Position numbers and translations under genes: made by a program. Below the pieces are notes generated by a model. The model was not told the DNA's origin. It was given only the letters and a program-made list of their open reading frames with translations, and ran no database searches. From contig JAWKLJ010000001.1 of assembly GCA_041392805.1 (NCBI GenBank), positions 5,578,501 through 5,642,500 on the forward strand: a DNA stretch of 64,000 nt. The letters are read 5' to 3'. This document shows positions 25,879 to 35,417 of the stretch, one piece after another; the stretch's first letter is position 1; each line of letters starts with the position of its first letter. The DNA is from Saprospiraceae bacterium. Its GTDB lineage: Bacteria > Bacteroidota > Bacteroidia > Chitinophagales > Saprospiraceae.

Positions 25879-27038
25879 TCAAGCATCTATTCAAATTAAT
25901 ATGGAATCAAAAGCGGAAGAATATGGGATTGCTATTCGAATTTTTCTTTTCCTTCCTGGTTCTGTTCGCTGTATTAACATTTATTATTTACAATTTTTCT
26001 CGTTACAGGGAGCCCTTGGGATTTGATATCGAAAATATGTGGCAAGTCAACATCTCCTGGAATGAGGTGCCCAAAGAAGATCAATTAGTCTACCAAAAAA
26101 TATTCAAGGAACAATTAAAAAACTATCCTCAAATAGAACATTTTAGTTTTTCCAATCACAATACGCCCTACGGCCATACCGTCCATATCAATGGTCTTAA
26201 ATATGAAAACAACGAGGTCGCTGTTCATCTTTTTCAGGTGGATGAAGAATTCCAGAAAGTATATCGGGTAGAAACGACAGCAGGTCGGTGGTTTGAGGCG
26301 CCTGATATGGTGAATACAAAGAAGGTGGCTGTCATTAATCGGAAATTGAGTGAACAACTTTTTGGGGAAGACAACCCCATTGGCAAGAACTTGGAGTATG
26401 GGGAGGAGCCGGTCTCGGTAGTTGGTCTTGTCGATCATTACAAATACCAGGGAGAATTTTCAACGACGGAAAATCAAATGTTTATCTCTACTGCACCAGA
26501 CTATGTATTCGGCAAAATTTTGCTTCGTCTTCGACCAGGAACGGGTGCAAGTTTCGAATCAAAGCTTATAAAAGAACTTTCCCAATTGGCCAAAGGGACC
26601 ATCCTGGAAGTTTCCTACTTGGATAACATGCGTAAAGATGTGTTATTAGAAATTTGGCTCCCGATGATTATATTTATTGTGATTAGTGGTTTCTTGATTT
26701 TAAACGTAGCCATGGGCTTATTTGGGGTACTGTGGCAAAATATCAATATCCGAAAAGCAGAAATTGGTGTCCGCCGAGCAATGGGAGCCACCCAAGGTGA
26801 CATTAGCTGGCAATTTATAGGAGAAGTAATGGTTTTAGCTACACTGGCCATGGCCATAGGTGCTTTTTTTGCCATTCAATTCCCCTTGTTAGACGTATTT
26901 GGCCTGCCCCCGATGATCTATTTGTTGGCTATTGGGGCAGCTACGCTGGTTATCTATTCGCTAGTGGTGATCTGTGCCTTTTTTCCAAGCAGACAGGCTG
27001 CGCAGTTGCATCCGGCGATGGCCTTGCATGAGGAGTAG
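25875..27038 (+). CDS. ABC transporter permease, MacB/FtsX type (second)
   Basis: 387 residues with the same plan as the preceding permease: helix at about 17-38, a periplasmic domain with GRWFEAPDM and VVGLVDHYKYQG, then three helices after 255 with AEIGVRRAMGATQGDISWQF. The start ATG overlaps the upstream stop (ATGA at 25875-25878). The pair probably forms a heterodimer, as the two sequences differ well beyond the shared motifs. A strong hairpin follows the stop codon. Confidence 0.88.
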   Translation: MIKHLFKLIWNQKRKNMGLLFEFFFSFLVLFAVLTFIIYNFSRYREPLGFDIENMWQVNISWNEVPKEDQLVYQKIFKEQLKNYPQIEHFSFSNHNTPYGHTVHINGLKYENNEVAVHLFQVDEEFQKVYRVETTAGRWFEAPDMVNTKKVAVINRKLSEQLFGEDNPIGKNLEYGEEPVSVVGLVDHYKYQGEFSTTENQMFISTAPDYVFGKILLRLRPGTGASFESKLIKELSQLAKGTILEVSYLDNMRKDVLLEIWLPMIIFIVISGFLILNVAMGLFGVLWQNINIRKAEIGVRRAMGATQGDISWQFIGEVMVLATLAMAIGAFFAIQFPLLDVFGLPPMIYLLAIGAATLVIYSLVVICAFFPSRQAAQLHPAMALHEE

Positions 27039-27048
27039 TCCGCTAAAC

Positions 27049-27089
27049 ATCAGAAGTTTAACAGAGGTGAATAAGGTTAAACTTCTGAT
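27049..27089. terminator. Perfect 13-bp hairpin after the permease genes
   Basis: ATCAGAAGTTTAA (27049-27061) pairs perfectly with 27077-27089, loop 15 nt, with CCGCT/AGCGG flanking as outer arms and a short ATTTT after it. Likely a terminator or attenuator between the transport genes and the two-component pair; the U-run is weak, so partial read-through is plausible. Confidence 0.55.
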
Positions 27090-27134
27090 ATTTTGGAGCG
27101 GCGCTTCGAAAAAAAAAACTTAGCTTTATCTCAT

Positions 27135-28502
27135 ATGATTCTAATTATAGATGATGACAAGGCCGTTCAGGTTTCGCTCCAGCTTTTGCTTAAACAGCAT
27201 GGCTGGACGAGTCTTACTGCCGCTACTCCGGCGGAAGCTTTAATGCGGATTGAACAACAGCTCCCCAGTCTCATCCTATTGGATATGAATTATACGGTGG
27301 AAACCACCGGTGAGGAAGGATTGGCTTTATTAAAGGAGATTAAAAAGAGGGCTCCCCAAGTACCTGTTATCCTGATCACGGGTTGGGCTACGATTGAATT
27401 GGCGATCGAAGGGATGAAGGCTGGTGCCAAGGATTTTATCAGTAAACCCTGGACGAATGAAGCCTTATTGCAATCCATTCGAACGACCCTGGCTTTGCAG
27501 CAAGGAACAGCCTCCTCGCTCAGTCGCCGTAAATTGGACGAAATCTACGATTTTTCGCATATCATTGGCGAAGATCCCAAATTTTTGCAGGTATTATCTA
27601 CGATTGGGCGGGTGGCAGCGACGGATGCTTCGATTTTGATCCTGGGTGAAAGTGGGACCGGCAAAGAGCTGATTGCGGAAGCCATTCACCAGAATAGTCA
27701 ACGCCAAGATGCCCCATTTGTAAAAGTTAACCTGGGAGGTATCTCCGCCTCCCTTTTTGAAAGTGAAATGTTTGGCCATAAACGGGGCGCTTTTACCGAC
27801 GCGAGGTTTGACCGAAAAGGACGTTTTGAGATGGCGCATAAAGGGAGTATTTTTTTAGATGAAATTGGAGAGTTAGAGATGGGGAGCCAGGTGAAATTGC
27901 TGCGGGTTTTGCAAGATAAAACCTTCGAAATCCTGGGCAGCAGCCGAACCCAGTCGGTCGATGTCCGAATTATTAGTGCGACGAATCGAAACCTTGCAGA
28001 AATGGTAAAAGCAAACCAATTTCGCGAAGACCTCTTTTATAGGATCAACTTGATAACGGTCTACCTACCAGCCTTGCGCGAGCGCCCCGGAGACATCCCC
28101 TTGTTGGTCAACCACTATGTTAATAATTTAAAAACGATTTATAAGCGACCCAATATTAAGGTGACCCAAGCGGCCATCAATTGGCTGAAAAACTTTGATT
28201 TTCCCGGCAATATTCGCCAGCTGAAAAACCTGGTGGAAAGAACGGTACTCATTTGTGCTAATGAGGAATTAACCCCCGAAGATTTTATCAACAACCTTAG
28301 TCCGATGATTAGCACCACCCCCGATGCATCCGAATTACCACCAGTGGGCAGCATCACCCTGGACGAAATGGAAAAAGAAATGATCCTCAAGGCAATGGCG
28401 CACCACCAAAACCGGATTTCCAAAGTAGCCAATGCCTTAGGCTTGACCCGCAGCGCCCTTTATCGCCGACTGGATAAATACCATATCCCTTATAACGAAT
28501 AG
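27135..28502 (+). CDS. NtrC-family sigma-54-dependent response regulator
   Basis: About 455 residues from the ATG at 27135 (MILIIDDD); the upstream ATG at 27093 adds a non-conserved stretch. Receiver domain with acidic pocket at 6-8 and phospho-acceptor Asp50, then an AAA+ domain (Walker A GESGTGKE, Walker B GSIFLDEIGE, arginine finger region FREDLFYRI) and a Fis-type helix-turn-helix (RISKVANALGLTRSALYRRL). The sigma-54 contact loop reads GAFTDA instead of GAFTGA. It should activate sigma-54 promoters when phosphorylated by the kinase encoded one base downstream. The likely target is the efflux cluster, which has a candidate -24/-12 element at 19543. Confidence 0.92.
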   Translation: MILIIDDDKAVQVSLQLLLKQHGWTSLTAATPAEALMRIEQQLPSLILLDMNYTVETTGEEGLALLKEIKKRAPQVPVILITGWATIELAIEGMKAGAKDFISKPWTNEALLQSIRTTLALQQGTASSLSRRKLDEIYDFSHIIGEDPKFLQVLSTIGRVAATDASILILGESGTGKELIAEAIHQNSQRQDAPFVKVNLGGISASLFESEMFGHKRGAFTDARFDRKGRFEMAHKGSIFLDEIGELEMGSQVKLLRVLQDKTFEILGSSRTQSVDVRIISATNRNLAEMVKANQFREDLFYRINLITVYLPALRERPGDIPLLVNHYVNNLKTIYKRPNIKVTQAAINWLKNFDFPGNIRQLKNLVERTVLICANEELTPEDFINNLSPMISTTPDASELPPVGSITLDEMEKEMILKAMAHHQNRISKVANALGLTRSALYRRLDKYHIPYNE

Positions 28503-28503
28503 C

Positions 28504-29814
28504 ATGTTCACTTTACGGACCAAATATATCCTTTTTATTATCCTTATTCACCTGGTCGCGCTGGTGTTGACTTTTTTTATTTTTAAAGCACAACCGCTGC
28601 TTTTCATCGCCTCCGAAGCCATCATTCTCTTGTCTTTATATTTTGCCTATCGTCTTTACCGTGGCTTGGTTCAACCACTTAAACTGATAATGACAGGGAT
28701 AGACGCTATTCGCGATCGCGATTTTAATGTCAAATTTCAAGCGATAGGTCAAATCGAACTGGATAAATTGATCCAGGTATACAACGAAATGATCGAGCAA
28801 TTGCGAGACGAACGACGCTTGCAAGCAGAGCAACACTTTTTTTTGGATAAACTGATTCAAACCGCTCCTTCTGGTATTTTAATCCTCCATTTTGATGGGC
28901 AGATCGCCTCTTGTAATCCGACCGCAGTAAAATTATTAAAGACGGAAAGGAAGGAGCTGATAAACAAAAGCTTGAGCGAATTACCCGGGCCGCTTGCTGC
29001 GGAATTGGCTAATTTGCAGGCAGATATGCCGCATACAATCAATATCAATGGCATCGAAACCTACAAATGCCAGAAATCCCATTTTATTGATAGAGGTTTC
29101 CCGCATTATTTTATTACCATCGAAGAACTAACGGACGAAAAACTCCAAATTGAAAAAGAGGCGTATGGCAAAGTGATTCGGATGATGGCCCATGAGGTCA
29201 ACAATTCCATCGGTCCTATCAATTCTATCTTGGATTCGCTGCACTTTTACCAGTCTCAATTGCAACCTGACCACCAGGAAGAATACACCAATGCACTGGA
29301 AGTCGCCGTTGCCCGCAACCAGAAACTGAACCGCTTTATGCGCAATTTTGCAGATGTGGTCCGCCTTCCTTCACCACACCTGGAGTCGGCTAATTTGCAG
29401 CAGCTGCTTAGGGACATCCATACCTTGATGCAAGCTTATACCGGAACAAAAAAGATCACATTTCAACTCCAGCTTCCAGACTCGCCAATCACCCATCCAC
29501 TTGATATTCAGCAAATGGAGCAAGTGCTTATCAATGTTGTGAAAAATGCCATTGAGGCTATTACTGATGAGGGAGAAATACAAATCAGGTTGCAGCCCAA
29601 GCCACTTTGTATTCAAATTCTGGACAATGGCGTAGGTCTATCCCAGGAGCAAAATACTAAGCTTTTTTCTCCTTTTTATAGCACCAAAACAACCGGCCAA
29701 GGTATCGGCCTCACCCTCACCCGCGAAATTCTCCGCAACCATGGTTTTACCTTCTCCCTCCACACCCAACCCAATGGCTGGACCCTCTTTGAAATTGGGT
29801 TGGCGGCTCGGTAG
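28504..29814 (+). CDS. NtrY-like sensor histidine kinase
   Basis: 436 residues: two membrane helices (about 7-27 and 29-50), a HAMP-like linker (LIMTGIDAIRDRDF), a PAS domain (about 118-190), the phospho-acceptor His in MMAHEVNNSIGPI near 229, and an HATPase_c domain with N box (NVVKNAIEAI), G1 (DNGVGLS) and G2 (GQGIGLTL). It begins one base after the stop of the sigma-54 regulator, its evident partner. There is almost no periplasmic loop, so it probably senses something in the membrane or cytoplasm, such as envelope stress linked to the efflux genes. Confidence 0.9.
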   Translation: MFTLRTKYILFIILIHLVALVLTFFIFKAQPLLFIASEAIILLSLYFAYRLYRGLVQPLKLIMTGIDAIRDRDFNVKFQAIGQIELDKLIQVYNEMIEQLRDERRLQAEQHFFLDKLIQTAPSGILILHFDGQIASCNPTAVKLLKTERKELINKSLSELPGPLAAELANLQADMPHTININGIETYKCQKSHFIDRGFPHYFITIEELTDEKLQIEKEAYGKVIRMMAHEVNNSIGPINSILDSLHFYQSQLQPDHQEEYTNALEVAVARNQKLNRFMRNFADVVRLPSPHLESANLQQLLRDIHTLMQAYTGTKKITFQLQLPDSPITHPLDIQQMEQVLINVVKNAIEAITDEGEIQIRLQPKPLCIQILDNGVGLSQEQNTKLFSPFYSTKTTGQGIGLTLTREILRNHGFTFSLHTQPNGWTLFEIGLAAR

Positions 29815-29981
29815 GGTTCAACGGCAATGTCAATCAAAATTACAATGGCAATGTCAATCAAAATGCTACCTATGTCGCTGTTTTGGCTGCCCTCCGCTGG
29901 TTTCGAGCTCCAGCTCGAATATCTAGGCCCCCCATTTTTATTGCCATTTTTATTTTGATTTTAATTACCATTTGCCATTGC
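29815..29981. repeat. AATGGC/AATGTC hexamer-like tail between converging genes
   Basis: 29820-29868 is a string of CAATGGCAATGTCAATCAAAA-like units and 29930-29975 its mirrored form (ATTTTTATTGCC...). In the middle, TTCGAGCT-CC-AGCTCGAA (29902-29919) is a perfect dyad. Similar AT-rich strings occur at 1170-1200, 32965-33010 and 57885-57915, each near a gene end. Confidence 0.5.
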
Positions 29982-32762
29982 TCACTCCTTCTCCCCAAGC
30001 AACTCCGTCCCTTCCTCAATGCCCTTCTTAATTGCAGGCACCCCATTTTCCATCCAAACAGGCTTGGGCTGATCCATGAGGTAATGGTCAAAGAACTGTT
30101 GCATACGCAGGTTGAAATCGAGGCGGTTGGGGCGTTTGACGGGCCAATGGGGCTCTCCGTTGTAGTTGAGCAGCCAGGCCGGCTTGCCCAGGCGGCGCAT
30201 AGCGACGAAGAACTCGATGCCTTGGTACCACGGAACGGCGCTGTCATTGTCATTATGCATAATCAGGACCGGTGTTTGAATTTTATCAGCAAAATAAATA
30301 GGAGAATTTTCGATATAGCGGATAGGATACTCCCAAAGGGTTCCACCAATACGACTTTGCGATTGTTCGTATTGGAACATACGACTAACGCCTGTGCCCC
30401 AGCGAATGCCACCATATGCACTTATCATATTGACAACTGGTGCGCCCGCTTCCGCACATTTGAAAATATTAGATTTGGTAATCAGGTAAGCAATTTGGTA
30501 ACCACCCCAGCTATGGCCTTGCACGCCGATGCGCGCCTCATCAATAAAACCCTGGTTTATCAAATAGGTAACCCCTGGGATCACCGCGTTGTAAGCACTT
30601 TCCCCAGGATAGCCAATGCGATATGGGATATCAGGGTTGAAAATGACGTATCCTCTATTGGCGTAATAGGAATAATTGATAGTGGACCGATGTGGGTAGG
30701 GGGCGCGATGCTGATACAACCCATCGCTGCTTCGCTCATAAAAATTGACGAGTAGTGGATATTTCTTGGTCGGATCAAAATTTTCGGGTTTGACCAGCAA
30801 GCCTTGCAACTTTTGGCCATCCAATGAAGTCCATTCGACCATTTCCATCGTCCCCCAAGCATAGTCCGCCTGCTGAGGATTGGCATGACTCACCCTTTTT
30901 ACCGTTTTAAAGTCAAGGTTGGTGTGGAGGAGGTCCGGGAAGGTTTGGAAATCCTCTTTGGTAAATACCAGATCATTACTGTCTTTGGCTTTCAGCGGCC
31001 TTCTGGACAGGCTGGTTTTTTCTGTAAACAAAGAATTTAATTTCCCTGTTTTTAGCGATAAGGTACTATAACCCTGCTCTTTGGTAGTTTCATTAAAATG
31101 CAATAGCATTAGGGTTGCGTCTGGAAGAATAAAGCGTTCTTCCCTATCCAGTTGGAGGTAGCGATAACGAATTTTCTTACTGCGTCCATCGGTGAGTTTT
31201 TGCGGTGCCGCTTTACCTTTCGGATCAATCTTCCAAATGTCATATTGGTCATAAATAAGGATTGCCTCATCATTGGCCAACCAGCCCAGTACACCATGCG
31301 GTGAAGGAAGCATGGGGTGATCGTCGAGTTCGTCAAAAAAGGCAACCGTTTTATTATTGGTGATGGGAATGGCTGTTTTATCCATTTGATGGATGGCATA
31401 CCAGGCAGTATCCACCGCATCGTACCAATAGGCATATTGTGCAGCAGGAGAGAGCCGGGCGCTTCCCTTAACTTCCTTTTTAAGCAGGGTTTTGGTCCCA
31501 TTTGCCACATTGATGCGGTAAATATCCCTGTACCCTGGACCATCTTCCCAGGAGGTTCGCTGTAAATATGGAACCTCATTATAAGAAAGCCCCACATTAG
31601 CATTTCCTTCATCCCCCATACTGACTTCAGGCGTTTCAGTATCACCCAAAGCCACCATTTTATTGGATGCAATATGCCAAACAGAAAGATAAGAACGTCG
31701 TTTTTCCCTATTGAGTTGGACTTTTTGTTCGGTGTAAAGCAGCGGATCTGTATAAGTCCAAACCTCTACCACTGGCTTCTCCTCTGGCAAAAGCGTCGTA
31801 TCAGGGAGTAGGGGAGGAGGGGCAATGCCGAAATACAATTTGCTGCCATCTTTGGAAAACAAGGGTTGGGCATTTTTGCTCAGGAGCCAATTGGCAGGCA
31901 AGAAAGCACTGCTACTGGAGGCGACCAGCCGCGCCGTATCGGGCCCTTCCTTCCAATAATAGAGTTCATAAGGGCGGATTTGATTTTTTGTGGTATCCAA
32001 ATCAGCCACGAAAGCGACTTGCTGGCCCTTTTCATCAAATGAAAGCTGCGGATAATCTCCTTTTTGGCGAAATAAGGGGCGAAGCGCCATCGGGGTACAA
32101 TCATATATATAAATGCCAGCCAGGAGGGTAGAATCATTACCACTTGTGTTTAAAAGCAAGCGTTTTCCTACTTTGGCAAATTGATAATCCTTGACGAAGG
32201 CGATGGTGTCGGCTTTTCCTGCTGCCAGGTTTTGTATGACCAGGGCCGTCCCATTGGCGTTGCTTTCTTTTTTGTTTTTGGAACCTTTAGCAGGCTTGGC
32301 AGCCTCTAATTGATAAGCCACAAATCCCGACCATTTATCTGGCAACTGAAAGGATTTGACATTGGCGAATTTGTCCAATTTTCCCGTAGCCAGGTGGTAA
32401 ATACCCAGGCTGTCTTTCGAAAGATCAGGTGTTTTTACCTTCCTACGCTTCTCTGCTTTTAGGGTATCAAGTACGGGTTTGATTTTAAAGATCAGGTACT
32501 GATTATCTTCGCTAAATGTTCCTCCCTCTCCCCTTGGAAAAGCGATCGTTTTTCCAGAACGGGTATGATAAACGTGCAAACTACCGTCTCCCTCTTCTTT
32601 GCTTAAGGCATAAACGACCCAATCGCCATTATTGGAAATAGCACTTTGATCAATAGCATACCATTCATCAAAGACTTCCGGGGTCATCGTTTTTTTGTTC
32701 GGATTTTGTCCGAATAGTAAAGTACTAAAACAAACTAACAATAAAGTAAAGCGTATTTTCAT
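29982..32762 (-). CDS. S9-family prolyl oligopeptidase-like exported peptidase
   Basis: 926 residues with a signal peptide (1-19, ending LFGQ). A long beta-propeller-like region (about 30-640) with WD40/PD40-type repeats precedes a C-terminal alpha/beta-hydrolase domain. The catalytic triad is visible: Ser in GVQGHSWGGYQ near 751, Asp in IMHNDNDSAVPW near 839 and His in NGEPHWPV near 870. S9 enzymes cleave after proline or related residues in short peptides; dipeptidyl- or acyl-peptidase activity cannot be told apart here. Probably periplasmic or outer-membrane-associated and used in peptide nutrition. A 49-codon reading frame ends in an ATGA overlap with its start. Confidence 0.9.
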   Translation of the reverse strand: MKIRFTLLLVCFSTLLFGQNPNKKTMTPEVFDEWYAIDQSAISNNGDWVVYALSKEEGDGSLHVYHTRSGKTIAFPRGEGGTFSEDNQYLIFKIKPVLDTLKAEKRRKVKTPDLSKDSLGIYHLATGKLDKFANVKSFQLPDKWSGFVAYQLEAAKPAKGSKNKKESNANGTALVIQNLAAGKADTIAFVKDYQFAKVGKRLLLNTSGNDSTLLAGIYIYDCTPMALRPLFRQKGDYPQLSFDEKGQQVAFVADLDTTKNQIRPYELYYWKEGPDTARLVASSSSAFLPANWLLSKNAQPLFSKDGSKLYFGIAPPPLLPDTTLLPEEKPVVEVWTYTDPLLYTEQKVQLNREKRRSYLSVWHIASNKMVALGDTETPEVSMGDEGNANVGLSYNEVPYLQRTSWEDGPGYRDIYRINVANGTKTLLKKEVKGSARLSPAAQYAYWYDAVDTAWYAIHQMDKTAIPITNNKTVAFFDELDDHPMLPSPHGVLGWLANDEAILIYDQYDIWKIDPKGKAAPQKLTDGRSKKIRYRYLQLDREERFILPDATLMLLHFNETTKEQGYSTLSLKTGKLNSLFTEKTSLSRRPLKAKDSNDLVFTKEDFQTFPDLLHTNLDFKTVKRVSHANPQQADYAWGTMEMVEWTSLDGQKLQGLLVKPENFDPTKKYPLLVNFYERSSDGLYQHRAPYPHRSTINYSYYANRGYVIFNPDIPYRIGYPGESAYNAVIPGVTYLINQGFIDEARIGVQGHSWGGYQIAYLITKSNIFKCAEAGAPVVNMISAYGGIRWGTGVSRMFQYEQSQSRIGGTLWEYPIRYIENSPIYFADKIQTPVLIMHNDNDSAVPWYQGIEFFVAMRRLGKPAWLLNYNGEPHWPVKRPNRLDFNLRMQQFFDHYLMDQPKPVWMENGVPAIKKGIEEGTELLGEKE

Positions 32763-32908
32763 GTGACTGTTTTTTTCACTGCTGAAGTTAAGGAAAGTTG
32801 ACCAAATAGGTTTAATAATTGTGCTTGATTCTCTGGGTATTGCAGGATTTCCTGATGGAGTTGGTCTAGGTATTCTCGGAAATAAGCGGTAAAAGCAGCA
32901 GTTGACAT
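32759..32908 (-). CDS. Small 49-residue protein, DinB-like N-terminal fragment?
   Basis: A 49-codon frame starting at 32908 (MSTAAFTAYFREYLDQLHQE) and ending in TGA, which overlaps the start ATG of the S9 peptidase (ATGA, 32759-32762). Such an overlap suggests translational coupling, supporting a real gene. The start, with a YFRExLDxLxxEIxxYPE pattern, recalls the first helix of DinB/YfiT-like proteins, which normally have about 150-170 residues, so this may be a truncated remnant kept as a leader. The similarity is from memory and weak. No ribosome-binding site is obvious. Confidence 0.4.
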   Translation of the reverse strand: MSTAAFTAYFREYLDQLHQEILQYPENQAQLLNLFGQLSLTSAVKKTVT

Positions 32909-33112
32909 AATGGATGTATTTTGAGTTATAATAATAAGGAAATCAATTTAAAGGGAAGGGATTTCAGTGGCAATGAAAATGTCAATATCAATCAAAATGT
33001 CAATGGAGGGCAAAATAACTGCGCTGCTATCTTCAATTAGAAGTAAAATATAAATTATTTGTGGTTTTAAATTAAATAAAACACAAAAAGTTTATATTAT
33101 GGTCTTTTTCCT

Positions 33113-33120
33113 TACCTTTG
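33113..33120 (+). promoter_or_regulatory. Candidate -7 box TACCTTTG for the DUF763 gene
   Basis: TACCTTTG fits the Bacteroidota -7 consensus TAnnTTTG, 24 nt before the ATG at 33144. It would place the start point near 33124, which rules out the upstream in-frame ATG at 33099 and supports 33144. A clear TTG at -33 is lacking. Confidence 0.45.
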
Positions 33121-33143
33121 AACGAAGATCCATATACCTAACT

Positions 33144-34409
33144 ATGCGTACTAATGCTCATGCCGACCTTCCACTTCACAATGGCCACGTACCACCCTGG
33201 CTAGCTAGCCGAATGGCTACGCTTGGACGCGCTATTGTGGAATCTATCGTGCTCGAATATGGCAAGGCCGAGTTCATGAAACGAATCAGTGATCCACTTT
33301 GGTTTCAATCCTTTGGTGCGGTTATGGGCATGGATTGGCATTCTTCGGGGATCACCACGTCTGTGGTAGGTGCCTTGAAGCGAGCCATTAACCCGATCAG
33401 TCATGCTTTAGGCATTTATGTATGTGGCGGCAGGGGAAAGCATTCTCGGAAGACACCTAACGAGTTAATGCAAATCGCGGATAAAACGGGGTTGGATGGC
33501 CAACATTTGGTGCGCTGTAGCCGCCTGGCTGCCAAAGTAGACAATACGGCCATTCAGGATGGTTTTCAGATTTATTTGCACTCCTTTATTCTAACTAGCG
33601 AAGGAGACTGGGCCATTGTTCAGCAAGGCATGAATGCAGAAACAGGCTATGCCCGTCGTTACCATTGGCATGCGGCGGAGTTTGAATCCTTTATAAAGGA
33701 CCCGCATACCTCTGTTTGTGGTGTCAACCAAGGCTTGATTCTCAATTTGAGCCATCGCGAAGCAGCCAAAACCCAAACAGGCATCTTGGATATTGTGCAA
33801 CAGCATCCGACGCGCATGCTTCAAGAAATTCGCAAGATAAGCATGCCGGCACACCACGATGTCAAATCTAAAGATGTAGACCTAAGGCGCCTGGGCAGCG
33901 TTATCGCCTTGGCCAATGAACGGGAATTACTGGATTTTGAGTCCGTGCTTTTACTGGAAGGCTTAGGCCCCCGGACACTCCAATCTTTGACTTTGGTGAG
34001 TGAAGTCATCCATGGTACGCCCTCTCGGTTCGAAGACCCCGCCCGTTTTTCCTTCGCACATGGCGGAAAAGACGGCAATCCCTTCCCCGTTCCCTTAAAA
34101 GTATATGACGAAACGGTCGCAACGCTTCGAAAAGCAGTGGAGAAAGCTAAAATCGGGTACTCGGATCGCCAAAAAGCGATTAAAAGCCTTCACGATACCG
34201 CAGAACGCCTTGAAAAAAATTTTGTTCCGAATGATAATTTTGAAAAGCTAATTGAAAAAGAATGGCAGGATACTCATAAATATGGTGGCCGAACCGTCAT
34301 GGATGATTGGAAAACAGGGCAAAGCTTTTTCTCCTTTGAAGCAACGAAAGATAATAAGCGGAAAACTAAAAGACCGGCAAAACCAACCAACCAACTGCGC
34401 TTATTTTAG
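33144..34409 (+). CDS. DUF763 domain-containing protein
   Basis: About 421 residues from 33144. It matches DUF763 along its length: the N-terminal DLPLHNGHVPPWL and MATLGRAIV, then SFGAVMGMDWHSSGITTSV, YVCGGRGKHSRKTP and the conserved GxxxxxxH/SRLAAKVD block. Around 290-305 LLLEGLGPRTLQSL has the look of a helix-hairpin-helix, as used to bind DNA. DUF763 is known mainly from archaea and thermophiles with scattered bacterial members; its function is not established to my knowledge. The lysine-rich C-terminus (KDNKRKTKRP) also suggests nucleic-acid contact. Alone on the plus strand, converging on the next gene. Confidence 0.8.
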   Translation: MRTNAHADLPLHNGHVPPWLASRMATLGRAIVESIVLEYGKAEFMKRISDPLWFQSFGAVMGMDWHSSGITTSVVGALKRAINPISHALGIYVCGGRGKHSRKTPNELMQIADKTGLDGQHLVRCSRLAAKVDNTAIQDGFQIYLHSFILTSEGDWAIVQQGMNAETGYARRYHWHAAEFESFIKDPHTSVCGVNQGLILNLSHREAAKTQTGILDIVQQHPTRMLQEIRKISMPAHHDVKSKDVDLRRLGSVIALANERELLDFESVLLLEGLGPRTLQSLTLVSEVIHGTPSRFEDPARFSFAHGGKDGNPFPVPLKVYDETVATLRKAVEKAKIGYSDRQKAIKSLHDTAERLEKNFVPNDNFEKLIEKEWQDTHKYGGRTVMDDWKTGQSFFSFEATKDNKRKTKRPAKPTNQLRLF

Positions 34410-34432
34410 CACCTTCTTTGCGGAGCCTCTGA

Positions 34433-35392
34433 TTAACCCAACACCCCAATCGCCGCCAGCGGATCACCTTTCATTATCGCCAGGGAGGTGACGACGTAAA
34501 TCAAAATGCCATCTGAATCCGCGAAGTATTCGCTGAGCGTTTGGCCAAAAAAGTCGCGAATCTCGCCAATCTTGTCTCCTTTTTTAACGCTATCTTCTAA
34601 TTGCTGAAAAGCATACCAACAGCCCTCATCCTCGGCAGTTAGTACCGACATTTTTTCCATAAATTGGACATCGGAGTTGGGGTTTACGGTCCCTTCCAAC
34701 ACCTCAAAAGTATAAAGCACGTTTTTCACTGCATCAATGTAGGTCTCCACCTCCGATTCGCTCCAGCGGCCACACTGCCCCAGTTCCGCCAGGAAGCCTG
34801 GCGTGCCGGCCTTGGCTGCCGCTCCCACCGAACCATTGTCTGAATAAGAGCCGACCACATATGGAAAACCGAGGGCAACTGCTGCTTGTTTCGATTGCTC
34901 GACGACCGCAGGTTCGCCCAGGTGCGAATAAATGGCGAAAGGAACCAGCGCCTCATGGATATCGCCGCCATGCAAATCCAGGTAAAAATCGGCCGCTTGC
35001 TGCAATTGGTGGACGACAAAAGCGATGCGCTCACTCACCGTCCCTAGGGCTTTGCCCGGAAACACGCGGTTGAGGTTTTTGCCATCAAAAGGACCGTAGT
35101 ATTGTAATCTTGCCAAAAAGGCAGCTGGATTAACCGGATGAATGACCACAACCGTTCCGCGAACCTCCGTCGGCTGAAGGGCTTTCGCTAGCCGGATCGC
35201 CGTTTCAATGCAAGGGTATTCGCCACCGTGAACGCCGCCGGTGATCAGGATTTCCTGGCCGGGTTGCGTGCCGGAGATAACCGTTATCGGCATACTGACC
35301 GAGGTGCCGGGTACTTGGATGTAGCCCCTTGTCTTTTGGCCAACTACCACTTGAATGCCATATTGAGCGAGGATAGTATTGAATTTAGTCAT
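34433..35392 (-). CDS. AstE/AspA-family (M14) zinc amidohydrolase
   Basis: 319 residues of the succinylglutamate desuccinylase/aspartoacylase family. The zinc site is given by GGVHGGEYP (His, Glu near 53-56) and LDLHGGD (His near 136), and the catalytic Glu lies in FLAELGQ. The C-terminal 90 residues form the usual beta domain. Family members remove acyl groups from amino acids or trim N-alpha-acetyl compounds; this subgroup (often annotated as a deacylase or ectoine-like hydrolase) has no fixed substrate. It starts 25 bp after feoB and may share its transcript, although no functional link is clear. Confidence 0.8.
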   Translation of the reverse strand: MTKFNTILAQYGIQVVVGQKTRGYIQVPGTSVSMPITVISGTQPGQEILITGGVHGGEYPCIETAIRLAKALQPTEVRGTVVVIHPVNPAAFLARLQYYGPFDGKNLNRVFPGKALGTVSERIAFVVHQLQQAADFYLDLHGGDIHEALVPFAIYSHLGEPAVVEQSKQAAVALGFPYVVGSYSDNGSVGAAAKAGTPGFLAELGQCGRWSESEVETYIDAVKNVLYTFEVLEGTVNPNSDVQFMEKMSVLTAEDEGCWYAFQQLEDSVKKGDKIGEIRDFFGQTLSEYFADSDGILIYVVTSLAIMKGDPLAAIGVLG

Positions 35393-35417
35393 GTTGCGAG
35401 TTGATTAATTAGGGACT

